The notes under the pieces: model-generated
The model's database searches: none
What the model was told of the DNA's origin: nothing
What the model saw: the letters and a program-made list of their open reading frames with translations, nothing else
NCBI GenBank assembly: GCA_902592265.1
Contig: CACJDV010000003.1
Location: forward strand, 1-64,000
Origin: an uncultured Pelagibacteraceae bacterium
GTDB lineage: Bacteria > Pseudomonadota > Alphaproteobacteria > Pelagibacterales > Pelagibacteraceae
Length of the DNA stretch: 64,000 nucleotides
Direction of reading: 5' to 3'
Shown: positions 36,820 to 45,934 of the stretch, piece by piece
How positions within the stretch are numbered: position 1 is the stretch's first letter
Layout: each line of letters starts with the position of its first letter
Translations under genes and position numbers: made by a program

Positions 36820-37561
36820 TTTTTTTATTATTTTCAGTACCTTATTTTTGTTATTAAGTTGTGATCAAACTACTATTAATCAAAGTAAGAAATTAGATAT
36901 TACATTTGACAAAAAATATAAAAATAGCGGATTTTCTCTTATTTATAATGACGATTTAAAAATTAAAAAAATTGATCAAAGATCATTAACAATATTTCAT
37001 AAAAATCTTAAAAGAAAATCAAATGTGAAAATTACTAATCCTTTAAATGGAAAATCACTTATCGCAGTAGTAAAATCAAACAGAGTAAAATTTTCACCAT
37101 TTTATAATTCAATTATCACTCAAAGAATTGCTGAGGAGTTAGAACTTGATTTAAAAGAGCCTTATATAGATATAGTCCTGATTTCAAAAAGTTCTACATA
37201 TATCGCTAAAAAGACCAAAACTTTTGAGGAAGAAAAAAAAGTTGCTGAAAAAGCACCTATAGATGGTATTAAAATTAGTAATCTAAACTCATCCAATAAA
37301 ACTAAAAAAAAATTACAAAAAAATAATAAATTTTCTTATTATATTAAGGTAGCTGATTTTTATTATAAAAAATCTGCTAAAAATATGAGTAATAAAATTA
37401 AAAGTGAAGTTAAATTGGAAAATATTAAAATCATTGAACTTACTAAAACTAATTATAGGTTATTATTGGGACCATTTAATGATATACAGTCACTTAAGGA
37501 CTCATTTGAAAAAATGAATTCTTTGTATTTTGAAAATCTGGAAATAATTAAAGATGCTTAA
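36809..37561 (+). CDS. Degenerate RlpA-like lipoprotein with SPOR-like C-terminus
   Basis: 250 residues. Lipoprotein signal with lipobox LLSC (C18). A diverged double-psi beta-barrel is visible: KITNPLNGKSLIAVVKSNRV then ITQRIAEELELD matches RlpA, but the RlpA catalytic NDRGPF segment is replaced (KSNRVKF). The C-terminal 75 residues (YYIKVADFYYKKSAKNM ... YRLLLGPFND) look like a SPOR fold, which binds denuded septal glycan. Its place between mltB and dacA is the standard alphaproteobacterial rlpA position. I infer an RlpA descendant that may bind but not cleave peptidoglycan. Confidence 0.7.
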   Translation: MKFNFFIIFSTLFLLLSCDQTTINQSKKLDITFDKKYKNSGFSLIYNDDLKIKKIDQRSLTIFHKNLKRKSNVKITNPLNGKSLIAVVKSNRVKFSPFYNSIITQRIAEELELDLKEPYIDIVLISKSSTYIAKKTKTFEEEKKVAEKAPIDGIKISNLNSSNKTKKKLQKNNKFSYYIKVADFYYKKSAKNMSNKIKSEVKLENIKIIELTKTNYRLLLGPFNDIQSLKDSFEKMNSLYFENLEIIKDA

Positions 37562-38705
37562 AAAAATTTTTATCATTATCCCATTATATTTATCTCTAAT
37601 TTTTTCTGTTAATGCGAATATTGAAATAAAAGTTAGAACAGCAATATTACAAGATTTCTTATCTGGAGAAATTTTGTATGAAAAAGATCCAGATAGATCA
37701 ATTTATCCAGCTTCAATGACTAAAATAATGACTTCAATAATTGCTTTTGATTTAATAAAATCAGGTGATCTATCTTTAGATGATAAGTTTATAATTTCTG
37801 AAAAAGCATGGAGATTATCAACCGCAGGTTATTCATCTATGTTTATTATGGTTGGTGATGAAGTTTCTGTAGAGGATTTACTATTAGGTATAATTGTTGC
37901 ATCTGGTAATGACGCATGTATTGCACTTGCGGAAGGAATAGCTGGTACTGAGGAAGAATTTGCAATCTTAATGACATCTAAAGCAAAAGAATTAGGAATG
38001 GAAAATACAAACTTTGCGAACTCATCTGGTATTAATGATCCTGACAATTATTCAACGGTTAGAGATATCTTAATCATGTCTAATTATCTAATTAAGAAAC
38101 ATCCAAAATATTATGAGTGGTTTGCAGAAAAAGAATTTACGTGGAATAGAACAGGAGGTGATCCAATTACACAAGGTAACAGAAATCCTCTTCTTTACAA
38201 AAATATTGGTGCCGATGGTATTAAAACAGGTTACTTGGCTGTTGAAAAATATTCTTTAGCATCGTCAATTAATAGAAAGGGTAGAAGATTAATTGCTGTA
38301 GGAAGCGGATTTGAAACCAAAAGTTCAAGATCAAGAGAAAGTTCAAGATTATTAACCTACGGATTAACAAATTTTGATTTAGTTGAGATAAATAAAGCTA
38401 ATAAACCTATTGATAAAGTAGAAGTATGGCTTGGTAAACAAAGCTATGTTGATGTGCATGTTGATACTGATATTTACAAAACAATTAAAAAGGCAAAAAA
38501 AAGATTATTAAAGATATCCTTGAAATATGACGGACCAGTAGAAGCGCCGATTAAAAAAAATCAAAAAATTGGAACCTACAGGGTGGTATATGATCAAGAA
38601 TTGATAGGTGAATATGATCTATTAGCGTCTAACGATGTTCAAAAAGTAAATATTTTTACTAGATTAATTAAATCGTTGAATTATTTAATCTGGGGCGATG
38701 TCTAG
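37554..38705 (+). CDS. dacA: D-alanyl-D-alanine carboxypeptidase (PBP5/6 family)
   Basis: 383 residues; trims the terminal D-Ala from peptidoglycan stem peptides. Signal peptide about 1-21 (ending VNA-N). Serine-protease-like penicillin-binding motifs: S54-M-T-K57, S118-G-N120 and K225-T-G227. A C-terminal beta domain and a final amphipathic segment follow. The start overlaps the end of the RlpA-like gene by 8 bases; the end overlaps tmk. Confidence 0.94.
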   Translation: MLKKIFIIIPLYLSLIFSVNANIEIKVRTAILQDFLSGEILYEKDPDRSIYPASMTKIMTSIIAFDLIKSGDLSLDDKFIISEKAWRLSTAGYSSMFIMVGDEVSVEDLLLGIIVASGNDACIALAEGIAGTEEEFAILMTSKAKELGMENTNFANSSGINDPDNYSTVRDILIMSNYLIKKHPKYYEWFAEKEFTWNRTGGDPITQGNRNPLLYKNIGADGIKTGYLAVEKYSLASSINRKGRRLIAVGSGFETKSSRSRESSRLLTYGLTNFDLVEINKANKPIDKVEVWLGKQSYVDVHVDTDIYKTIKKAKKRLLKISLKYDGPVEAPIKKNQKIGTYRVVYDQELIGEYDLLASNDVQKVNIFTRLIKSLNYLIWGDV

Positions 38706-39312
38706 AAAACCTGTTATTGTTTTTGAGGGCATTGAAGGAAGTGGGAAGACACATCATTTAAATAAAATTTCAAAATATCTTAAAAAAAGAAAACTTTCTT
38801 TTATAAAGATCAGAGAACCAGGAGGAAGTTTAAATTCAGAAAAAATAAGAAAATTGATACTTAATAAAAAATCCAACTTTAATAAAAATACAGATTTGCT
38901 GCTTTATTTAGCCTCTAGAAGTGAAAATATCAATCTACTAAGAAAATATTACAAAAAAAAAATTATATTAATAGATAGATTTGTTGATTCAACTATTGCG
39001 TATCAACACTATGGTATGGGTGTAAATTTAGATTTAATAAATATTATTAACAAACATATTTTATCAAATTTTAAAGCCTCTTTTACTTTTTTAAACCTAG
39101 TAAATCATAAAAATATGGTAAAGCGACTTAAATTAAGAAAATCTAATAACAGATATGATAATTTCAAAAAAAATTTTTACAATAAAGTTCAAAAAGGTTT
39201 TGTAAAAATATCAAATAAGAATAAAAGAAAATATCAAATAATTGACTCAAATTTAGATATTAAGTTGAATGAAAAATTGGTTTTAAAGAAAATTGAAAAA
39301 TTGATAAAATGA
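38698..39312 (+). CDS. tmk: Thymidylate kinase
   Basis: Phosphorylates dTMP to dTDP. 204 residues; the P-loop FEGIEGSGKTHH is at residues 9-20, the DR motif is DRFVDSTIAYQHYG near 92, and IREPGGS near 38 is the dTMP-site loop (REPGG). Lys-rich but complete. Overlaps dacA by 8 bases and holB by 4, in the conserved tmk-holB-metG order. Confidence 0.94.
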   Translation: MSRKPVIVFEGIEGSGKTHHLNKISKYLKKRKLSFIKIREPGGSLNSEKIRKLILNKKSNFNKNTDLLLYLASRSENINLLRKYYKKKIILIDRFVDSTIAYQHYGMGVNLDLINIINKHILSNFKASFTFLNLVNHKNMVKRLKLRKSNNRYDNFKKNFYNKVQKGFVKISNKNKRKYQIIDSNLDIKLNEKLVLKKIEKLIK

Positions 39313-40238
39313 GCCTTAGTCCAATAAATCAAACTAATTTGTTTTCACTCGATAACTATCTATGGGAATTTACAGAACTTTATAAGAAAAAAAGATTACC
39401 TACAAAAATTTTACTTAGTGGTGACAAAGGTTTGGGTAAGTCAACTTTAGCATTTCATTTAGTAAATTTTATATTGTCCATTAACGAAGAATATCCCTAT
39501 ATTATTAAAGAATCTAAAATTAATCCTGAAAATAAATCTTATAAACTTGCAATAAATGGATCGAATCCCAACTTATTATTAGTTGATACCTTAAGTGAAA
39601 AAAAAAATATTGACATAAATCAAATTAGAGAATTGATTAATAATTTGAATAAATCATCTTTTAATAACAAAGAAAGATTTATAATTATAGATAATATCGA
39701 AACATTAAATATTTCCTCTATTAATGCACTTTTAAAAGTTTTAGAGGAACCACCATTAAACACTTATTTTATATTGATAAATAACGATAGATTTATTTTA
39801 CCTACTTTAAAATCGAGATGTATCAATTTTAGAATATCTTTAGATCACAAAACTTCGATTTCAGTTATTAATAAGATTTTAGATAATGATATTTTGAAAT
39901 TTATTAATAAAGATTTGATAAACTATTATTTAACTCCTGGGCAATTATATCATTTAATTGAATTTTTTAAAATACAGAAACATGATTTAAAGGATTATGA
40001 TTTAAAAAGTTTTCTAAAACTTGTTATTAAAAATAATTTGTATAAAAAAGATGCTTTAATTAAAGATATAATATTTAATTATTTTGAGTTTTATTTTTTA
40101 ACAAAAGCAAAATTAGCAAAATCAAGAACTTTTGAATATTATGATTATTTTTTAAAGAGAATAAATGACACTAAAAAATTTAACTTAGATGAAGAGTCTT
40201 TATTTATGGAATTTGAGTATAAAATTTTAAATGGATAA
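39309..40238 (+). CDS. holB: DNA polymerase III delta' subunit
   Basis: Clamp-loader subunit, 309 residues. AAA+ P-loop LLSGDKGLGKSTLA near residue 37, the sensor region INALLKVLEEPPLNTYFILI (NALLKVLEEPP), and LKSRC as the SRC motif. The zinc-finger cysteines found in gammaproteobacterial delta' are absent, as in relatives. Highly Lys/Asn/Ile-rich. Embedded in an overlapping gene chain between tmk and metG. Confidence 0.93.
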   Translation: MSLSPINQTNLFSLDNYLWEFTELYKKKRLPTKILLSGDKGLGKSTLAFHLVNFILSINEEYPYIIKESKINPENKSYKLAINGSNPNLLLVDTLSEKKNIDINQIRELINNLNKSSFNNKERFIIIDNIETLNISSINALLKVLEEPPLNTYFILINNDRFILPTLKSRCINFRISLDHKTSISVINKILDNDILKFINKDLINYYLTPGQLYHLIEFFKIQKHDLKDYDLKSFLKLVIKNNLYKKDALIKDIIFNYFEFYFLTKAKLAKSRTFEYYDYFLKRINDTKKFNLDEESLFMEFEYKILNG

Positions 40239-41772
40239 AAATTTTTATATTACTACTCCAATATATTACCCATCTGGAAAACCTCATATGGGGCATGCAT
40301 ATTCGAGTATTATAGCTGATTTTTTTGCGCGATTTAAATCAATTGATGATTATAAAGTTCATTTTTTAACTGGTACAGATGAGCATGGTTTAAAGATACA
40401 AAGATCAGCTGAAAAAGTTGGTAAGAAGCCTAAGGAATTCTGCGATCAAATTAGTCAAACATTTAAAAATCTTTCAAAAACATTAAATTTATCTAATACA
40501 GATTTTATAAGAACTACTGAGGATAGACATAAAAAAACAGTTCAGCATCTCTGGTCTCTTCTTGAAAAAAATGATGACATTTATTTATCAAATTATTCTG
40601 GATGGTATTCAGTCTCAGATGAAGCTTTTTACAATGAAGATGAAATAGAGGAAATAGATGGAAAAAAAATTGCAAAATCGTCAAAATCTAACGTTGAATG
40701 GATAGAGGAGGAGTCTTATTTTTTTCGACTTTCTAAATGGCAAAAACCTCTATTAGAATTTTATGAAAATAATCCAGATTTTATATTACCTGAGTCTAGA
40801 AAAAACGAGGTAATTAGTTTTGTAAAAAGTGGTCTTAAAGATCTTTCTGTAAGTCGTAAAACTTTTACATGGGGAATTCCAGTTCCTAGTAACGATAAAC
40901 ATATTATTTATGTATGGCTCGATGCATTAACAAATTATTTAAGTGCTTTAAATTATCCAGATACAAATGATGAACTTTTTAAAAAATTTTGGCCAGCATC
41001 TGTCCATTTGATTGGTAAAGATATCTTAAGATTTCATGCAGTTTATTGGCCTGCTTTCCTTTTAGCTGCTAAAATTGAATTACCAAAAAAAGTCTATGGT
41101 CATGGTTGGATATTATCTGGTGAAGAAAAAATGTCAAAATCTAAGGGAAACATTTTAGATCCATTAAAAATTATTGAAGAATACGGTTTAGACCCTTTAA
41201 GATATTATTTGATTAAGGAAGTTTCATTTGGAAGCGATGGTAATATTTCTCAAGAAAGACTTGAGGATTGTATAAATAGCGATCTAGCAAATAATTATGG
41301 TAATTTATGTCAAAGAGTTACTGCTTTTGCGATGAAAAATTGTAATGGGAAAATCCCTACAAAAATTGATTTTCAACCCGATGATTTAAAAATATTGAAT
41401 AAATTTCAAGAAAATTTAGATACTATAAGGGCTAAAATAAATGAACAAAATATAAATTTTTATATAAATTTCATTGTTAATTCTCTATTTGACGCAAACA
41501 AATACTTTAATGATCAAGAGCCATGGAAAAAAAAGGATGATTTAATTAGGTTAAATACTATAGTTTATACAACATTAGAAATAGTCAGGAAAATTAGCTT
41601 TTTACTTTATCCAATTATTCCCGAAACATCATTGAAAGCATTAAAAATTTTTAATTTATCGGAAAAAGATATCAAATTAGAAACTATATCTAATAATGAA
41701 TTTATTATTAAAGGTAATATGATAAATAAGATAGATATATTAATTAAGAAAATAGAAAAAGAAAATGATTGA
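40231..41772 (+). CDS. metG: Methionyl-tRNA synthetase
   Basis: 513 residues. HIGH motif as HMGH in YPSGKPHMGHAYSSI, KMSKS loop as KMSKSKGN. The connecting peptide is the cysteine-free type (GWYSVSDEAFYNEDEIEE), so no zinc knuckle is used. The C-terminal helical anticodon-binding domain is present; the EMAP/Trbp111-like extension of long MetG is not. Overlaps tatD by 8 bases. Confidence 0.96.
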   Translation: MDKNFYITTPIYYPSGKPHMGHAYSSIIADFFARFKSIDDYKVHFLTGTDEHGLKIQRSAEKVGKKPKEFCDQISQTFKNLSKTLNLSNTDFIRTTEDRHKKTVQHLWSLLEKNDDIYLSNYSGWYSVSDEAFYNEDEIEEIDGKKIAKSSKSNVEWIEEESYFFRLSKWQKPLLEFYENNPDFILPESRKNEVISFVKSGLKDLSVSRKTFTWGIPVPSNDKHIIYVWLDALTNYLSALNYPDTNDELFKKFWPASVHLIGKDILRFHAVYWPAFLLAAKIELPKKVYGHGWILSGEEKMSKSKGNILDPLKIIEEYGLDPLRYYLIKEVSFGSDGNISQERLEDCINSDLANNYGNLCQRVTAFAMKNCNGKIPTKIDFQPDDLKILNKFQENLDTIRAKINEQNINFYINFIVNSLFDANKYFNDQEPWKKKDDLIRLNTIVYTTLEIVRKISFLLYPIIPETSLKALKIFNLSEKDIKLETISNNEFIIKGNMINKIDILIKKIEKEND

Positions 41773-42526
41773 CTCACATTGCCATCTAGATCATGAACCA
41801 CTACTTAGTGATCTTTCAAATGTGCTTAAAAGATCCAAAGATGTTGGTATTAAAAAGTTGTTAACTATATCTACATCTTTTGAGAGTTTTTCTAGAATTA
41901 AAGATATAGTCAATAAAGATGAAATCATATATGGAACAGTAGGTATACATCCACATGAAAGTGACACTAATACAATAACTAAGAATGAAATAGTTAAAAG
42001 TCTTAAAGAAAATCCTAAAATAATTGGAATAGGAGAAACGGGATTAGATTATTACTATAATAACAGTGATAAAGAGAGACAAATAACTAGTTTTAAAACA
42101 CATATTGAAGCAGCAATAGAGTGTGACGTTCCTATTATCGTACATTCAAGAGATGCAGAAGATGATACCTTCAATATACTCAATGAGTATAAAGGACAGA
42201 ACCCAAGAATTTTGATGCACTGTTTCACTGGATCAAAAAAATTTTCAGAAAAACTTCTTAAATTGAATTCTTATTTTTCAGCAAGTGGAATTATAACTTT
42301 TAAAAACTCGACAGATTTACAAGAAACTTTCAGATCATTACCTTTAGATAGAGTCTTAATAGAAACCGATAGTCCGTATCTTGCACCCGTTCCTAATCGA
42401 GGTAAAAAAAATGAACCATCCTTTATTGATTTTACAGCAGAAAAATTAGCACAAATTAAAGATGTATCCAAATCAGATCTTATAGATTTCACCTCGAACA
42501 ACTTTAATAGATTATTCTTTAATTAA
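41765..42526 (+). CDS. tatD: TatD family metal-dependent hydrolase
   Basis: 253 residues of the amidohydrolase TIM barrel. Metal ligands: DSHCHLDH at residues 3-10, GETGLDYYY near 92, PIIVHSRDAEDD, MHCFTGS and IETDSPYLAP. TatD proteins are 3'-5' DNases and tRNA-editing-like hydrolases, despite the name not part of Tat export. Usual neighbour of metG. Confidence 0.94.
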   Translation: MIDSHCHLDHEPLLSDLSNVLKRSKDVGIKKLLTISTSFESFSRIKDIVNKDEIIYGTVGIHPHESDTNTITKNEIVKSLKENPKIIGIGETGLDYYYNNSDKERQITSFKTHIEAAIECDVPIIVHSRDAEDDTFNILNEYKGQNPRILMHCFTGSKKFSEKLLKLNSYFSASGIITFKNSTDLQETFRSLPLDRVLIETDSPYLAPVPNRGKKNEPSFIDFTAEKLAQIKDVSKSDLIDFTSNNFNRLFFN

Positions 42527-42532
42527 AACATT

Positions 42533-43303
42533 ATGAAATTTATCATATTAGGATGTGGTAGTTCAATGGGTGTGCCAAGACCAGATGGTTTCTTTGGAAA
42601 TTGTGATCCTAAAAACAAAAAAAATTATCGAACAAGGTGCTCCGGTTTTATAAAGACCTCTAACGAAAATATTCTTATTGATACATCCCCAGATTTAAGA
42701 CATCAATTATTAAGGCATAAAATAAAAAGAATAGATAAAGTTTTATATTCACATATGCATGGTGATCAAACACACGGTATTAATGATTTAAGGACATTTT
42801 ATATTAATACAAAAAAACAATTAAATGTATATGCTGATAAAGATACCTCTAATTATTTAAAAAAGACTTTTTCATATATTTTCAAAAGTTATTCAAGAGA
42901 GTATCCAGCTACTTTAAAATTACATAGACTAAAAAATAGTTTATCAGTTAGAAATAATAATAAGATCATGAAGATAAGATCAATCAAAGTTGATCATGGA
43001 AAAGTCAAATCTAATTGTTTTATTATAGATAAAAAAATTGCCTATATAAGTGATGTAAGTAAAATTTATAACAAAGATTACAAATATTTTAAAAGTCTTA
43101 AATACTTGATAATTGATTGTTTATGGTACAAGCCACATCCATCTCATTTCAATTTAGAAACATCTTTATCTATAATAAAAAAATTTAAACCCAAGAAAGC
43201 AATATTAACGAACTTGTCTCCTGTGCTAGACTATAATGAGCTTAAAAAGGTTTTACCAAAGAATGTTATTCCTGCTCATGATGGATTAATGATTAATTTA
43301 TAA
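42533..43303 (+). CDS. MBL-fold metal-dependent hydrolase (PhnP-like)
   Basis: 256 residues of the metallo-beta-lactamase fold. The metal site is SHMHGDQTHGINDLR, where Gln replaces the His of HxHxDH, as is usual for alphaproteobacterial members behind tatD. Other ligands: KVDHGKVKSNCF and CLWYKPHPSHFNL. PhnP proteins are cyclic phosphodiesterases; RNA or cyclic phosphates are plausible substrates but not shown. Its TAA and the stop of the convergent glutathione peroxidase gene form TTATAA. Confidence 0.87.
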   Translation: MKFIILGCGSSMGVPRPDGFFGNCDPKNKKNYRTRCSGFIKTSNENILIDTSPDLRHQLLRHKIKRIDKVLYSHMHGDQTHGINDLRTFYINTKKQLNVYADKDTSNYLKKTFSYIFKSYSREYPATLKLHRLKNSLSVRNNNKIMKIRSIKVDHGKVKSNCFIIDKKIAYISDVSKIYNKDYKYFKSLKYLIIDCLWYKPHPSHFNLETSLSIIKKFKPKKAILTNLSPVLDYNELKKVLPKNVIPAHDGLMINL

Positions 43304-43843
43304 GATTTTTTCAATTATATTTGTTATTTTCTTAGACATTGGATTTGTAAATGATGAAAAGGTATTTTCAATTTTTCCTTGTCGATTAATTAAAATTTTA
43401 TAAAAATTCCATTTTGGAATTGCTGATTTTCCATAATTTTCTTTTGCCCACTTATATATTTCATGAGCATTTGCACCTTTTACATCGGTAATTGATGTTA
43501 ATGGAAAATCTATATCAAAATTTACTTCACAAAATTCTTTAATTTCGGAATTTGAATTTTTTTCTTGGTTAAAGGAATTAGATGGAATACCTAAAACAAT
43601 AAGACCTTTAGATTTATATTTATCCCAAAGTGTTTGCAACTCAGCATATTGCTTTGTAAAACCACAATAACTGGCAGTATTTACAATCAAAACAACTTTA
43701 TTTTTATAGTCATTCAAATCAATAATTTCTCCCGAGATACTATCTACCTTAAAGTCAAAAAAAATCTTATCATAATTAGCAGTTGCTGAATTTTTAAAAA
43801 AAAACATTATTATAGTTAATCCTATGATTGTAATTTTTTTCAT
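43298..43843 (-). CDS. Glutathione peroxidase family protein, secreted
   Basis: 181 residues with an N-terminal signal peptide (about 1-22, ending ATA-N), so probably periplasmic. The thioredoxin-fold tetrad is present: C60 (NTASYCGFTKQY), Q93 (PSNSFNQE), W145-N146 (IPKWNFYK). A Cys (not selenocysteine) enzyme reducing peroxides, more likely with thioredoxin-like donors than glutathione in this family type. Ten bases separate it from nhaA upstream on the same strand. Confidence 0.9.
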   Translation of the reverse strand: MKKITIIGLTIIMFFFKNSATANYDKIFFDFKVDSISGEIIDLNDYKNKVVLIVNTASYCGFTKQYAELQTLWDKYKSKGLIVLGIPSNSFNQEKNSNSEIKEFCEVNFDIDFPLTSITDVKGANAHEIYKWAKENYGKSAIPKWNFYKILINRQGKIENTFSSFTNPMSKKITNIIEKIL

Positions 43844-43852
43844 TATTATAAA

Positions 43853-45025
43853 TTACTTATTTGGGGTGAGTAATATCAAAAAGTAGCCAAATAAAGTTGA
43901 TAATAATGACCCAGTTAATACTCCGATTTTAACACCATCCATATATTGCATATTGTCAACAAAAGCTAAATTTCCCACAAAAAGACTCATCGTGAAGCCA
44001 ATACCAGTTAATACACCTACACCATAAAAATTATACCAACTTGTATTATTTGGCATTTGGGCAATTTTTGTTTTTATGGCAACGTATGAAAAAACAAATA
44101 CACCTAATTGCTTTCCCAAAAATAACCCTAAAACTATTCCTAATGGTACTTTATCGAGTAAAGATCCAAGAGATAAACCTTCTAAAGAAACACCGGCATT
44201 TGCAAATGCAAATAAAGGCATAATACCAAAAGCAACATAAGGGCTTATTGCATGTTCAATCTTGATTAATAAAGAAAAATCTTTTTCTTTTTTTCTATGA
44301 GGTATTGTCATCGCTAACAAAACACCTGCAATTGTTGCATGTATTCCAGAATTATGAGTAAAATCCCAAAGGAAAATACCAATAATTAAATAAGGTAAGA
44401 ATTTTTTAATGTTAAATTTATTTATTACTAGCAATATTAAAAATGCTAACAACATAAGACTCAAATATTTAATACTTAAGTCTCCTGAATAAAATAAAGC
44501 TATAATTACTATAGCACCTAAATCATCAATAATTGCTAGAGCTGTTAAAAATACTTTTAATGATAAAGGTACCCTTTTTCCTAATAAAGATAATACTCCA
44601 AGTGAAAAAGCGATATCTGTAGCAGAGGGTATTGCCCATCCATTCATTGTTTCGCTATCTCCAAAATTTATAAATACGTAAAATAATGCAGGCACTAACA
44701 TTCCTCCAACTGCTGCTATTATTGGAAGTAGTGCTTGTTTTATATTAGAAAGTTCACCTTGTAAAAATTCTCTTTTTATTTCTAAAGTGACAAAAAAAAA
44801 GAATATTGCCATTAAAGCATCATTTATCCAATGAAGAACTGATAATTTTAATCCAAAATTGTTTATGCCAATGAATAAATATTGATTTAAAGATGAAAAA
44901 TATAATTCTGATAAACCTGAGTTACTTATTATTAAAGCAATAATTGCTGCGAATAATAAAACTAAGCCACTAGCTGCTTCAAGTTTAAAAAACCAAATAA
45001 AGGGTTTCGATAAATAATTAATCAT
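43853..45025 (-). CDS. nhaA: Na+/H+ antiporter NhaA
   Basis: 390 residues, about 12 membrane helices. Diagnostic segments: INDALMAIFFFFVTLEIKRE (LMAIFFFFVTLEIKRE), ATDIAFSLGVLSLLGKRVP, the ion-site pair of aspartates in LAIIDDLGAIVIIALFYS, and FWD-like HNSGIHATIAGVLLA. Exports sodium in exchange for protons, expected in a marine cell. Its ATG abuts the stop of the zinc-ribbon gene. Confidence 0.95.
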   Translation of the reverse strand: MINYLSKPFIWFFKLEAASGLVLLFAAIIALIISNSGLSELYFSSLNQYLFIGINNFGLKLSVLHWINDALMAIFFFFVTLEIKREFLQGELSNIKQALLPIIAAVGGMLVPALFYVFINFGDSETMNGWAIPSATDIAFSLGVLSLLGKRVPLSLKVFLTALAIIDDLGAIVIIALFYSGDLSIKYLSLMLLAFLILLVINKFNIKKFLPYLIIGIFLWDFTHNSGIHATIAGVLLAMTIPHRKKEKDFSLLIKIEHAISPYVAFGIMPLFAFANAGVSLEGLSLGSLLDKVPLGIVLGLFLGKQLGVFVFSYVAIKTKIAQMPNNTSWYNFYGVGVLTGIGFTMSLFVGNLAFVDNMQYMDGVKIGVLTGSLLSTLFGYFLILLTPNK

Positions 45026-45472
45026 TTAATTTAGATCTTTAGCAAAAAGTATTAAATCTCTCAAGGTTTCAAATAAATTATATAATACAAGTTCTAAATT
45101 CGGAAAAATATTACTAAATGGATCCTTAAATGTGTCTAATACAATTATGATTGCGACAAAAGTTATTATAGAAACAATTATATAACTTAAAAATTTTCCA
45201 AAGGTGAAAGTGTATTTTGGTTTATATTTAACTAATTCTGATCCTGGTTTTATAGGTGCTTTTGATACTGAATTATCAATATTTTCATCTTTATATAAAA
45301 TCTTTTTTTGTTTAGCAGGCTTATCAATTAATGGTTCTGTTGGTTCGCTAACATTTTTATTAAAGAACCAGGTTTGATCACATGATCCACATTTTAATAA
45401 TCTACCTTTATCAGGAATTAAGTTTTCATCTACTTCGAATTTTTTTTCACAACGAGGACAAGCTATTATCAT
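45026..45472 (-). CDS. Zinc-ribbon (MJ0042-type) membrane protein
   Basis: 148 residues. An N-terminal zinc ribbon with C5-x2-C8 and C28-x2-C31 (ACPRCEKKF ... KCGSCDQTWFF) matches the MJ0042 family; a hydrophilic middle and one membrane helix (about 97-117) follow. The function is not known; such proteins are common in alphaproteobacteria. Same strand as nhaA with no spacing, so co-transcribed. Confidence 0.85.
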   Translation of the reverse strand: MIIACPRCEKKFEVDENLIPDKGRLLKCGSCDQTWFFNKNVSEPTEPLIDKPAKQKKILYKDENIDNSVSKAPIKPGSELVKYKPKYTFTFGKFLSYIIVSIITFVAIIIVLDTFKDPFSNIFPNLELVLYNLFETLRDLILFAKDLN

Positions 45473-45565
45473 TAGCTCTATATAACAGATTCTGATTAAA
45501 AATCCCTTGTTTTACACATCTTTATACATTGAAAAAATAAATAAGTACTGTATTAGTACTTGTTC

Positions 45566-45642
<77 letters not shown>

Positions 45643-45648
45643 TCAATT

Positions 45649-45930
45649 ATGAAAAAAGCTAAAATATATAAACCTAACAAAACAGCGATGCAATCTGGTC
45701 TTGGCAAAACTAGTAAATGGATATTAGAGTTTGAAGTTGATGATCCTACAAAAAATCCATTGATGGGGTGGGAAAGTTCTGCAGATACTTACTCCGAATT
45801 AAAATTAGAATTTTCAACTAAAGATTTGGCAATAGAATATGCAAAAAAGAAAAAAATTGATTTTGAGTTAATTGAACCAAAAAAGAGGAAAATTGTTAAA
45901 AAATCTTATACAGATAATTTTTTAAACTAA
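45649..45930 (+). CDS. NADH dehydrogenase accessory subunit, NDUFS4-like
   Basis: 93 residues. KIYKPNKTAMQSGLGKTSKW, NPLMGWESSADT and the ending YTDNFLN are diagnostic of the ETC complex I subunit (NDUFS4, 18 kDa) family, which in bacteria is confined largely to alphaproteobacteria and in mitochondria stabilises the NADH module. The nuo operon is not in this window. Directly behind tRNA-Pro, so probably expressed from the same promoter region. Confidence 0.9.
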   Translation: MKKAKIYKPNKTAMQSGLGKTSKWILEFEVDDPTKNPLMGWESSADTYSELKLEFSTKDLAIEYAKKKKIDFELIEPKKRKIVKKSYTDNFLN

Positions 45931-45934
45931 TACA

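Noticed and set aside
42740-42790. Gln replacing His in the metal motif of the MBL-fold hydrolase
   Set aside because: HxHxDQ is the usual form in the alphaproteobacterial homologues next to tatD.
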